Below are positions 48,144-56,694 of a DNA stretch of 64,000 bases, piece after piece. The notes under the pieces were generated by a model, which saw only the letters and a list, made by a program, of their open reading frames with translations, was not told the DNA's origin and made no database searches. The DNA is taken from positions 1 to 64,000 of the forward strand of contig JAILFA010000124.1 in the NCBI GenBank assembly GCA_024687125.1, given 5' to 3'. A program made the position numbers and the translations under genes. Source of the stretch: Lachnospiraceae bacterium. GTDB lineage: Bacteria > Bacillota > Clostridia > Lachnospirales > Lachnospiraceae. Numbering within the stretch: position 1 is the first letter of the stretch; the number at the start of each line of letters is the position of its first letter.

Positions 48144-48153
48144 GTCCATGGAC
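48144..48153. promoter_or_regulatory. Leader palindrome GTCCATGGAC upstream of gene 48186
   Basis: Perfect 10-bp palindrome, shared with the leader of the convergent gene (50138-50147). Confidence 0.7.
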
Positions 48154-48185
48154 GGACGAAATGATCAGACCAGGGAGGGTTTATC

Positions 48186-49262
48186 ATGAGCATATCTGCC
48201 ATATCCTTGTCAGGCGGGAATCCGTGGAGTTTCTACGGATCCGGCGCCGCCGTCAAAGCACAGGGAGCATTCGATGCTTCGACCTGTGAAACCGCATCCG
48301 ATGAGCAGTCCCAGCCCAGATCCATTTCGCAGAGAAAAGAACTCCTTGACCAGCTCCGGCAACTGCGGGAGGAAAAGCAGCAGGAAAAGACAAACCCTTT
48401 TGCCGTGACCACAGAGGACATGGTCTCCTCTCTGTTTGGGGAGACAAAAGCAGAGGACAAGGAGGAGCCCAAAGAGAACACCTCCGTGAACTACAACTTC
48501 CGTTCCGTCACCAGTAAGATCCAGCAGGCAAAGACATCGGCGAGCGCCGGGCAGGCGGTCCTGTCGGCCAAGCGCAAGATCCAGGAGCTCAAGCGCAAAC
48601 TCGCGAACAGTGATGCCGATCCCGACGAAATCACCTTTGCCTTGAACCACGCTAAACGGATCGAGCGGGTCGCCAGGAAAAAGCAGCACCACCTGGAAAT
48701 GGAGGAACAGATCATCCGCACGCAGAAACGCGATGAGCGACTGGATAAGACAGCGGAGGCCGCCGAAACGATCGTCATGTCGCAGCGCGACCAGCTGGAA
48801 GACAAACTGACGGACAAACAGAATGCGTTTGACGAAAAGCAGACAGTCATGTTCGTACAGGCAATGGAAAAGCTTAAGGAATCACAGTCCGAGATCACGG
48901 ATGACATGATCGCCTCCGTGGATGAGATGATCGAAAGCCTGACGGAAAAAGAACAGGAAATGCTCTCGGAAATGGCCGAGACGCTTGAAGACATGGAAAT
49001 CCTGGATCCGCATATGAGCGAGGAGGATCTGAAAGAGCTGAGAACAAAGCATCGGAACGCGGAGAACAAGGAGATCGTCAAAGCGGACGCCGACTACTGG
49101 AAGAGCATGATGAAACATAATGCTGAGAAAGCAGCCGCTGTATCGATGAACGGCAGCTCCTCCGGTTTTACCATGCCGTCGTTCTTTGTCGGGATCGGCA
49201 TTGCCGGCGCTTCGCCCTCAGCCGCCGATCTGGTGATGTCCTCCTTTGATGCCCAGGTCTGA
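48186..49262 (+). CDS. Coiled-coil protein of unknown function
   Basis: Good SD (AGGGAGGG) before ATG; 358 aa with long charged helices (KIQELKRKLANSDADPDEITFALNHAKRIERVARKKQHH). Confidence 0.8.
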   Translation: MSISAISLSGGNPWSFYGSGAAVKAQGAFDASTCETASDEQSQPRSISQRKELLDQLRQLREEKQQEKTNPFAVTTEDMVSSLFGETKAEDKEEPKENTSVNYNFRSVTSKIQQAKTSASAGQAVLSAKRKIQELKRKLANSDADPDEITFALNHAKRIERVARKKQHHLEMEEQIIRTQKRDERLDKTAEAAETIVMSQRDQLEDKLTDKQNAFDEKQTVMFVQAMEKLKESQSEITDDMIASVDEMIESLTEKEQEMLSEMAETLEDMEILDPHMSEEDLKELRTKHRNAENKEIVKADADYWKSMMKHNAEKAAAVSMNGSSSGFTMPSFFVGIGIAGASPSAADLVMSSFDAQV

Positions 49263-49285
49263 TGATGAGAGATCTCAGGGTCAGA

Positions 49286-50110
49286 TCAGGCCCTGAAATC
49301 AATGCTTGAACCGACCAGCTGCTCCTCGGGCGTCCGGACGCTGTCGCTTCTGCGGGCCATGGCCCAGTCCTCCATCATGCGGATCAGTTCTTCGACGCTG
49401 TCAGCCTGCAGAAGTTCATAATCACCGTCTTCGCCCCAGTCATCATCCGTGAAGTCCTCGATGTTTTTCTTGTCACGGGCCTCCTCGGCCTCTTTCTTTT
49501 CTGCCCGTTTTTCTGCGCGTTTCTCTTCAAGTTCTTTCTTTTCGGCCTTTTTGACGGCTTTCTTCTCCGCTTCCTTCTTCTCGGCCCGTCTTGTGGCAAC
49601 GCGTTCCCTCTGAGCGGTCATGCTCTTGTCCATGACGGCAAAGAAGGATGCCGTACCGTTGTCGTTGACCTGCATGCCGACTGTTTTAGCGCCTGGGGTC
49701 TTCATCAGCGCTTCCTGCAGCTGCGGCATCTTGTTCTGCGCCTGCGAGATGAGCCCCTCATACTTGTTCCGGTAGGCTTCATCCGCAGCCATCCGTTCGA
49801 TCTTGTCCTCGTCGATCAGAACGACCATCGTGTTTTTGTTGCCGTAGCTCCCCGCCTGCTGTTTGGCGATCTCCTTCATATCTCTGGAGACCAGCACGAA
49901 GTCCATATCTGCGTATTTCTTTTTCAGTTCGTCGTAGTATTTCTTTCCTTCTTCGGACAGCTCCGGCTTGCCGACAGTCTTTCCGAACCCCTCGGTGATC
50001 CCGGTCTTTGCCGCGCCGACGGTCTTGTCCGCAGCCTGTGCGGATGCGGCTTTCCATGCTTCTGAAACAGTGGAAACACTTCCTGATACAGAACCTGAAT
50101 ATGTGCTCAT
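49286..50110 (-). CDS. Unknown-function protein, probably DUF6033-like, with Lys/Glu/Ala-rich helix
   Basis: LSEEGKKYYDELKKKYADMDFVLVSRDMKEIAKQQAGSYGNKNTMVVLIDEDKIERMAADEAYRNKYEGLI; start at MSTYSGSVSGSV after AGGGAGGG. Confidence 0.75.
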   Translation of the reverse strand: MSTYSGSVSGSVSTVSEAWKAASAQAADKTVGAAKTGITEGFGKTVGKPELSEEGKKYYDELKKKYADMDFVLVSRDMKEIAKQQAGSYGNKNTMVVLIDEDKIERMAADEAYRNKYEGLISQAQNKMPQLQEALMKTPGAKTVGMQVNDNGTASFFAVMDKSMTAQRERVATRRAEKKEAEKKAVKKAEKKELEEKRAEKRAEKKEAEEARDKKNIEDFTDDDWGEDGDYELLQADSVEELIRMMEDWAMARRSDSVRTPEEQLVGSSIDFRA

Positions 50111-50137
50111 AGAAACCCTCCCTGGCTGAAAACGTCT

Positions 50138-50147
50138 GTCCATGGAC
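50138..50147. promoter_or_regulatory. Leader palindrome GTCCATGGAC upstream of gene 50110
   Basis: Perfect 10-bp palindrome; same as 48144-48153. Confidence 0.7.
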
Positions 50148-50164
50148 ATAATTATTCAAAATGT

Positions 50165-50192
50165 ATATCGTCAGAAAAATCCGATACCATTA
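50165..50192 (-). promoter_or_regulatory. Sigma-28/sigma-D-like promoter (TAAT-N16-GACGATAT)
   Basis: Reverse complement of ATATCGTC (50165-50172) and ATTA (50189-50192); 7/8 match to GCCGATAT. Confidence 0.6.
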
Positions 50193-50220
50193 GGGCTGGT
50201 GCGGGAGAATCCGACATACA

Positions 50221-50246
50221 AAAAGCCCCGTCTGTACGGGGCTTTT
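50221..50246. terminator. Intrinsic terminator (AAAAGCCCCG-TCTGTA-CGGGGCTTTT)
   Basis: Perfect 10-bp stem with A/T tracts on both sides, directly downstream of tRNA-Thr. Confidence 0.9.
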
Positions 50247-50251
50247 CGGAA

Positions 50252-50323
50252 GCTGGAGACGAGACTTGAACTCGTGACCTACTGATTACGAATCAGTTGC
50301 GCTACCGACTGCGCTACTCCAGC
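50252..50323 (-). tRNA. tRNA-Thr (anticodon CGT)
   Basis: GCTGGAGTAGCGCAGTCGGTAGCGCAACTGATTCGTAATCAGTAGGTCACGAGTTCAAGTCTCGTCTCCAGC folds into acceptor, D, anticodon (TTCGTAA loop) and T arms. Confidence 0.93.
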
Positions 50324-50409
50324 GTTTTGACCGCGCCGATCACGGCGCGATCAATATTATATTTCATTTCAGGTGATTATGCAAGCACTTTCCGTTTGCC
50401 GCTTCCACT

Positions 50410-52923
50410 CTATTTCCCGGCATCCTTTTTGGCGGTCTTTTTTACAGAAGCTGCCTTTTTGGCGGGTGCCTTCTTTGCCGCAGGCTTTTTGGCGCTCTCC
50501 TTTTTGGCTGCCGAACTTTTCTCTGCCTTCGCAGCGGAAGCTTCACCCATGATCTTGCGGACACGCTCCTCTTCGATCTTCCGGTACTTCTCCTCGATCG
50601 CCTTTTCCTGCTCGGCAAGCTCGCGCTCGTAACGGTTCTTCAGTTCCTGAAGCAGTTCCTCCTGCTCCATCTCTTTCTTTTTCTTGAGCTGTGCCATCTT
50701 CTCCGCCCGCTCTTCTTCCTTGCGGATCTCGTCCTGCTCCTTGATCGCGCGGATCTTTTTCTCCTGCTCCGTATACGGCGTGTAGTTGAAGATCGCCAGA
50801 GAAAGAGGCGCGGTCTTTACTTCGATGCTGTACAGCCTGCCGTCACCGGCGCGGCGCTTAGCCTCGATCGCCTGACGGTTGATCGTGCCCTTGCCGCCGA
50901 ACTTCCTGTCATCGGTATTGAAGATCTCCTTGTATTTTCCGTCATTCGGAACACCGACCGTAAAGCTCTGCGGGATACCGGCAAAGTTTGCAACGACCAC
51001 CAGGAACTGGTCCTCGCCCTTTGCCTTTCGCAGGAACGACAGCATGCACGCATCGCTGGCCATGCAGTTGATCCATTCAAATCCGTCCTCGCAGCGGTCA
51101 AGTTCATGAAGAGCAGGTTCTTTTTCATAGAGTCTGTTCAGCGCGGCGATCATCTCCGCGAAGCCTTCCCTGCCTTCTCCGAGGACCTCGGCAGCACCTG
51201 CATGAAGGAGCTTCCCGCCGGGATGTGTATACATATAGGCGACCGCCTGCCTGACACCGGCCATCTTCGCCTCATCTTCTCCCGGAAGGCGCTCAAAGAG
51301 AGTCCTGACGCCGCCGGACAATGCGTCCTTGCTGAGCGCCAGCACAAACCGCTCCGTGTAGCAATACAGAAGGCTGAAGGTCAGTTCATTATGCGCACCG
51401 GAACGATGGATCGGATCGTAATCCAGATACTTGAGGAAATCATCCGACCATCCGTTGTTGATCTTGTAGGTAAACCCAAGACCGCCTTCATCGACGGGAG
51501 ATGTCACCTGCGGATAACAGGCGCTCTCGCGCGCGATCGTCACGATCCCGGGATCTCTCTTTCTGCAGATCTCCGTAAACTGCCGGAAGAACTCCAGCGC
51601 TTCAAGATTCTCGTTGCCGCCGTAGACATTGGGCTGCCAGGATCCGGGAGCACGGTCATAATCCAGGTAGATCGCCTTGGCGATATCCGGCAGGCGGAAA
51701 CCGTCCACATGGAAACGATCCATCCAGTACACCGCATTGGAAAGCAGGAAGCTCACGACCGGGCCGCGGCCGTAATCGAAAAGCCTGTAGCCCGTATAGG
51801 GCTGAATGCCCTTCTCCCCGCCGTATTCATAGAGCGGCTCACCTGTATAACCCGCCATACCGCAGTCAAATTCGGGAAAAGTGACCGGCGCCCAGTCAAG
51901 CAGCACCCGTACCCCGGCAGCATGCAGGGCATTGACAAGATACTGGAGTTCCGACGCATCTCCGCCTGTTCCGGCAACCGCAAAGTATCCGGTGATCTCA
52001 TAGGGGTTCATCACGTGATGTTCCATGATCGGAAGAAGGACCACGGACTGATAGCCGCATTTCTTCACATAATCCAGGATATCCTCGGCGATCTCGCGAT
52101 AGGTGACGCGTTCTCTCGTCTTTTTGGTATCACTCCGAAAGGCGGCGAAATCCTCGATATAGATCTCGCCCGCGGAGATCGGCCTGTCAGCCGTTCTGGA
52201 GCGCCTGCGCTCCTGAAGGAACGCCTCGTCAGTCCAGGCAAAGGTATCCTCGGCGACGACCACGGAAATATCCGCATGGGTATCTCTGGCACGGAAAGCA
52301 TACGGATCCGGTTTCTTGAACAGGATCCCCTGACGGGTCTTGATCTCGAACTGATACTCGTCCCCGGCTTCGACACCGGGCACAAAGACCTCGAAAATGC
52401 CGCTCTTCTCAATCTGCTTCATCTGATGAAGGCGGCCGTCCCAGTTGTTAAAAGTGCCGACGACACTGACTCTGGCGACATCCGGAGCCCATACGGCGAA
52501 TTCACAGCCCCTGACACCGTCCCGGGTCATCATATGCGCTCCGAGCTTTTCAAAGATGTAATAGTGCAGTCCGTTGCCGAAGCGGATCGTATCCTCCCGC
52601 GTGATCAGCGGTGCGAACACATAAGGATCCGCGACCGTCTTCTTTTCGCCGTCCTCATAGGTGACCTCATAAAGGTATTCCTGCTTATCCCTGTGCGGGA
52701 TCAGGACAGCGAAGAATCCGGATTCATCCGCCATCTCCATCGGAATACCCGATTTGCCTTTGATCTTGACAGCAACACCGGCAGCTCCCGGGAAGAACGC
52801 CTGGATGAGATCGCTGCCGCCGACCTTGTGCGAACCGAGGATCCGGTGCGGGTCATCCCCGTCGGAATAGATGATCTCCTCGATCTCCGGCCAGTTCATC
52901 AGCTTATAAAGTTTGTTGTTCAT
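50410..52923 (-). CDS. Catalytically degenerate 1,4-alpha-glucan branching enzyme (GlgB) homologue with coiled coil and Lys/Ala-rich C-terminal tail
   Basis: CBM48/GH13 architecture (GVRGCEFAVWAPDVARVSVVGTFNNWDGR; LLDWAPVTFPEFDCGMAGYTGEPLYEY; VDEGGLGFTYKINNGWSDDFLKYLDYDP), but active-site motifs are RLPDI, ARESA and SKDAL. Ends AAKKESAKKPAAKKAPAKKAASVKKTAKKDAGK. Confidence 0.9.
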   Translation of the reverse strand: MNNKLYKLMNWPEIEEIIYSDGDDPHRILGSHKVGGSDLIQAFFPGAAGVAVKIKGKSGIPMEMADESGFFAVLIPHRDKQEYLYEVTYEDGEKKTVADPYVFAPLITREDTIRFGNGLHYYIFEKLGAHMMTRDGVRGCEFAVWAPDVARVSVVGTFNNWDGRLHQMKQIEKSGIFEVFVPGVEAGDEYQFEIKTRQGILFKKPDPYAFRARDTHADISVVVAEDTFAWTDEAFLQERRRSRTADRPISAGEIYIEDFAAFRSDTKKTRERVTYREIAEDILDYVKKCGYQSVVLLPIMEHHVMNPYEITGYFAVAGTGGDASELQYLVNALHAAGVRVLLDWAPVTFPEFDCGMAGYTGEPLYEYGGEKGIQPYTGYRLFDYGRGPVVSFLLSNAVYWMDRFHVDGFRLPDIAKAIYLDYDRAPGSWQPNVYGGNENLEALEFFRQFTEICRKRDPGIVTIARESACYPQVTSPVDEGGLGFTYKINNGWSDDFLKYLDYDPIHRSGAHNELTFSLLYCYTERFVLALSKDALSGGVRTLFERLPGEDEAKMAGVRQAVAYMYTHPGGKLLHAGAAEVLGEGREGFAEMIAALNRLYEKEPALHELDRCEDGFEWINCMASDACMLSFLRKAKGEDQFLVVVANFAGIPQSFTVGVPNDGKYKEIFNTDDRKFGGKGTINRQAIEAKRRAGDGRLYSIEVKTAPLSLAIFNYTPYTEQEKKIRAIKEQDEIRKEEERAEKMAQLKKKKEMEQEELLQELKNRYERELAEQEKAIEEKYRKIEEERVRKIMGEASAAKAEKSSAAKKESAKKPAAKKAPAKKAASVKKTAKKDAGK

Positions 52924-54161
52924 AGGCCCTCCCCCGTGATATCATGGATAAACAGTCCGCTGAGCAGTTTCGGTTCAAACCAGGTAGATTTCGGCGGCAT
53001 CAGACGCCCTTCGTCCGCCACGGCAAAAAGCTCCTGCAAAGAAGTCGGGTGCATGGAAAACGCGATCTGCATATCCTCCCGGCAGCGTCTTTCCAGTTCG
53101 CCGAGTCCCCGGATCCCGCCGACAAAATCGATCCTCTTATCTGTCTTGGGATCGCTGATCCCAAGCAGCGGCTCCAGCACCTCGCGCTGCAGCAAAGCGA
53201 CATCCAGCCCCTCCACGGCGTCATCGACCCGCTTTTCCTCTCTGGCGGTAAGACGATACCATCTGCCCCCAAGGAACATGCCAAAGACGCCCTTCATCTC
53301 CGGTGATACCGCACTCTCCGATCCTTCGACGGTAAAGATCCCCCGGAGAGCCTCCAGAAACTCCTCCGGTGTCCGGCCGTTCAGATCCCGCACCACACGA
53401 TTATAATCGAGGATCCTGAGCTCATCCTCCGGGAAAAGCACGGCCAGGAAATGATCGCCGGGAACGGGCGCCCCGCCGGCAGCCTCCCTGCGCATCCTGC
53501 CGACACGCACCGCTGAAGCACAGCGATGATGACCGTCAGCGATATAGATCGCATCCATCGCCTGAAAGACTTTGCGGATCCGATCGATGTCAGACGATTC
53601 ATTGATAATAAATATTCGATTTTCCGTTCCATCATGAGAGGTGAACGAATAAACAGGCTCGACAGCACGCCATTTCTCGACAATCGCCGAGATCTCAGCC
53701 TGTCTGCGGAAGCACAGAAAGATCGGTCCTGTCTGCGCATCACAGGCATCCACGTGGCGCACGCGGTCCTCCTCCTTGTCGCTCCGCGTATTCTCATGCT
53801 TCTTGATCACACCCGACAGATAGTCATCGATCGATGAGCAGGCGACAATTCCGGTCTGCACATGACCACGGAAAGTCTGCTCGTAAAGATAGTACGCAGG
53901 CCTGTCCTCGCGGATAAAACGCCCGTTTTCTATGCTCTGCCACAGCAGATCATGCGCTTTTGCGTACACCTCCGGCGCATACATGTCATGATCCGGCGGA
54001 AACTGTGTCTCCGGCCGGTCGATCGCAAGAAAAGAGCCGGGGTGCTCCTCCACAAAGCGCCTCGCCTCTTCTCTGTCAAATACATCGTAAGGAAGTGCGG
54101 CGATCTCCTGTGCAAGATCCGCACGGGGTCTTATCGCCGAAAAAGGAATGATATCCGCCAA
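52920..54161 (-). CDS. DUF1015 family protein
   Basis: LADIIPFSAIRPRADLAQEIAALPYDVFDREEARRFVEEHPGSFLAIDRPE; ADGHHRCASAVRV; likely TTG start at 54161 after GGAGAGG. Confidence 0.88.
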   Translation of the reverse strand: MADIIPFSAIRPRADLAQEIAALPYDVFDREEARRFVEEHPGSFLAIDRPETQFPPDHDMYAPEVYAKAHDLLWQSIENGRFIREDRPAYYLYEQTFRGHVQTGIVACSSIDDYLSGVIKKHENTRSDKEEDRVRHVDACDAQTGPIFLCFRRQAEISAIVEKWRAVEPVYSFTSHDGTENRIFIINESSDIDRIRKVFQAMDAIYIADGHHRCASAVRVGRMRREAAGGAPVPGDHFLAVLFPEDELRILDYNRVVRDLNGRTPEEFLEALRGIFTVEGSESAVSPEMKGVFGMFLGGRWYRLTAREEKRVDDAVEGLDVALLQREVLEPLLGISDPKTDKRIDFVGGIRGLGELERRCREDMQIAFSMHPTSLQELFAVADEGRLMPPKSTWFEPKLLSGLFIHDITGEGL

Positions 54162-54271
54162 AACAGCCTCTCCTTTGCAGTAAAATACGCAGGTAAACAG
54201 CTCTTTCTTCCTGTCTACCTGCGTATTATACCACAAATCAAAATGCCTGCAAAAGAAATGGGGATTTTTCT

Positions 54272-55441
54272 CTACTTTTTCTCCCGCACGACACGCACCC
54301 GATAAACGCCGTCAATGCTGCGCAGCTTGTCTACAACTTTGTCCGGCACATCGTCATCAAGATCGATCAGCGTGTAGGCGACCTCTCCCTTGGACTTGTT
54401 GGTCATGTCGGAGATGTTGCAGCCGGCATCGCCGATGGTCTGCGTGTATTTACTGATCATATTGGCGACATTCTTATGGAACACCGCGATACGGGGCTTC
54501 ACGCAGAGACCCAGATCACAGCGGGGATAATTGACACTGTTGAGGATATTGCCGTTCTCCAGGTAGTTCATGAGCTCATTAACAGCCGCAACGGCACAGT
54601 TGTCCTCACTCTCCTCGGTAGACGCCCCGAGGTGCGGGATAACAATGCATCCGTCGTGCCCTGCCACCGTCGTATTCGGGAAATCCGACACATAATTACG
54701 GATCTTGCCGGCGTTGATCCCTGCCAGCACATCTGTCTCATTGCACAGGATATCCCGGGCAAGATTGATCAGGATCACGCCCTTCTTCATCTTGGCGATC
54801 GCCTCCGCGTTGATCATGCCCTTTGTGGAATCCAGTGCCGGCACATGGATCGTGATGATATCGCACTTGCTGTAGATCTCGTTGACATCCGTCACATGCC
54901 GGACATCTCTCGAAAGCGCCCAGGCCGCCTCAACCGACAGATACGGATCATAGCCGAAGACCTCCATGCCCAGGCCCCTCGCCGCATTGGCGACACGGAC
55001 GCCGATGGCGCCGAGGCCGATGACACCGAGCTTCTTGCCCATGATCTCCGTTCCGGCGAACTTTTTCTTGCTCTTTTCAGTAAGCTTGGCGATATCCGGG
55101 TCGCCGGCGTTCTTTCTCACCCATTCGATACCGCCCACGATATCACGGGATGCCAGGAGCATGGCAGCAAGCACCATCTCCTTGACGCCGTTGGCGTTGG
55201 CCCCCGGCGTATTGAACACAACGATGCCCTTCTTTGCGCATTTATCTACCGGAATGTTGTTGACTCCGGCACCGGCACGGGCGATGGCGAGCAGTCTGTC
55301 GGAGAACTCCATCTCAAGCATATTGGCGCTGCGGACCAGGATACCGTCCGCCTGGTCGACATCATCTGTTGCCTGATAGAGATCCGAAAAGTTGTTCAGA
55401 CCGATCCTGGCGATCGGGTTGAGGCATTTGTACTGATACAT
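54272..55441 (-). CDS. serA: Phosphoglycerate dehydrogenase with ACT domain
   Basis: GILVRSANMLEMEFSDRLLAIARAGAGVNNIPVDKCAKKGIVVFNTPGANANGVKE; GKKLGVIGLGAIGVRVANAARGLGMEVFGYDPY. Confidence 0.93.
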   Translation of the reverse strand: MYQYKCLNPIARIGLNNFSDLYQATDDVDQADGILVRSANMLEMEFSDRLLAIARAGAGVNNIPVDKCAKKGIVVFNTPGANANGVKEMVLAAMLLASRDIVGGIEWVRKNAGDPDIAKLTEKSKKKFAGTEIMGKKLGVIGLGAIGVRVANAARGLGMEVFGYDPYLSVEAAWALSRDVRHVTDVNEIYSKCDIITIHVPALDSTKGMINAEAIAKMKKGVILINLARDILCNETDVLAGINAGKIRNYVSDFPNTTVAGHDGCIVIPHLGASTEESEDNCAVAAVNELMNYLENGNILNSVNYPRCDLGLCVKPRIAVFHKNVANMISKYTQTIGDAGCNISDMTNKSKGEVAYTLIDLDDDVPDKVVDKLRSIDGVYRVRVVREKK

Positions 55442-55459
55442 CGGTTTTTCCTCCTTATT

Positions 55460-56560
55460 TTATCGGTTTTTCGTATATTTCGCGTGCTCTTTTTCAAACT
55501 TCTCCATGAAACTGACGAGCTTCTTTACTCCTTCGATCGGCATCGCATTGTAGATGGATGCACGCATGCCGCCCACCGTGCGGTGTCCCTTGAGGCTGAC
55601 AAAGCCCTGTGCGGTCGCTTCCTTGATAAATGCCGCGTTGAGATCATCGTCGCCGGTCACGAAAGGCACGTTCATCAGAGAGCGGTCTTCCCTGCGCACG
55701 GTTCCTTTGAACATTTTACTCGAATCCAGGAAATCATAGAGGATTGCTGCCTTCTCCTCGTTGCGTTTCTTCATCTCTGTCAGGCCGCCCTGCGCCTTAA
55801 GCCATTCAAAGACCAGGCCGCAGATATAGATCGCCCAGCAGTTCGGCGTGTTATACAGAGAACCGTTGTCCGCCTGTGTCTTCCATTTGAGCATCGTAGG
55901 CACATAGCTCTCCAGATCGTCGCGGATCAGATCCTCGCGGATGATCGAGATCACAAGGCCGGCAGGCCCGACATTCTTCTGCACGCCGCCGTAGATGACT
56001 CCGTACTTTGTTACATCAACCGGCTCCGAGAGGAAGCACGAGGAAACATCGGAAACCAGAACATGGCCTTTGGTGTTTGGCATTGTTTTGAACTTGGTCC
56101 CGTAAATGGTGTTGTTCTCGCAGATATAGACATAATCCGCATCCGCCGGAATGTCCAGATCACTGCAGTCAGGAATATAGGAAAACGTCTGGTCTTCGCT
56201 CGAAGCGACCTTGACGGCCTCCAGATACTTGCCGGCCTCCTGATATGCCTTTTTCGCCCACTGGCCGGTCACGATATAGGCTGCCTTGCCGTTCTTTTTG
56301 AGGTTCATCGGCACAGCGGCAAACTGCTGGCTCGCACCGCCCTGCAGGAAAAGGACTTTATAGTTATCGGGGATCTGCATCAGGTCGCGGATGTCCTGTT
56401 CAGCCTTTCCGATCAGTTCATCAAAGGTCTTTGTCCGATGACTCATTTCCATCACGGACATGCCGGAGCCATGATAGTCGAACATCTCCTCCTGTGCCTT
56501 TTTCAGAACTTCCTCCGGCAGAACCGCGGGACCGGCTGAAAAATTGTAGACTCTGTTCAT
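55460..56560 (-). CDS. serC: Phosphoserine aminotransferase
   Basis: MNRVYNFSAGPAVLPEEVLKKAQEEMFDYHGSGMSVMEMSHRTKTFDELI; YGVIYGGVQKNVGPAGLVISIIRED. Confidence 0.96.
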   Translation of the reverse strand: MNRVYNFSAGPAVLPEEVLKKAQEEMFDYHGSGMSVMEMSHRTKTFDELIGKAEQDIRDLMQIPDNYKVLFLQGGASQQFAAVPMNLKKNGKAAYIVTGQWAKKAYQEAGKYLEAVKVASSEDQTFSYIPDCSDLDIPADADYVYICENNTIYGTKFKTMPNTKGHVLVSDVSSCFLSEPVDVTKYGVIYGGVQKNVGPAGLVISIIREDLIRDDLESYVPTMLKWKTQADNGSLYNTPNCWAIYICGLVFEWLKAQGGLTEMKKRNEEKAAILYDFLDSSKMFKGTVRREDRSLMNVPFVTGDDDLNAAFIKEATAQGFVSLKGHRTVGGMRASIYNAMPIEGVKKLVSFMEKFEKEHAKYTKNR

Positions 56561-56587
56561 GATCCACCTCCTGATTAAAAACAAAAA

Positions 56588-56646
56588 TGCAATATTTTCA
56601 AAACTGAAATCAGTATAAACCCGATTTCAGTTTTGTCAATATTGCA
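56588..56646. promoter_or_regulatory. 59-bp near-perfect palindrome with embedded minus-strand promoter upstream of serC
   Basis: Arms TGCAATATTTTCAAAACTGAAATC (56588-56611) and GATTTCAGTTTTGTCAATATTGCA (56623-56646), 22/24 complementary. Minus strand reads TTGACA-N16-TATACT inside it. Confidence 0.8.
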
Positions 56647-56694
56647 ATATCATAACTTTTGTTATTGTATTTTTTTATTCAGCTTTTACAAGGA

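Noticed and set aside
51106-53406. 766-aa plus-strand ORF antisense to the GlgB-like and DUF1015 genes
   Set aside because: Shadow ORF caused by codon bias; composition is His/Arg/Ile-rich without domain signatures, while the opposite strand carries clear homologues.
54476-56539. 687-aa plus-strand ORF antisense to serA/serC
   Set aside because: Shadow ORF; serA and serC on the minus strand are unambiguous.
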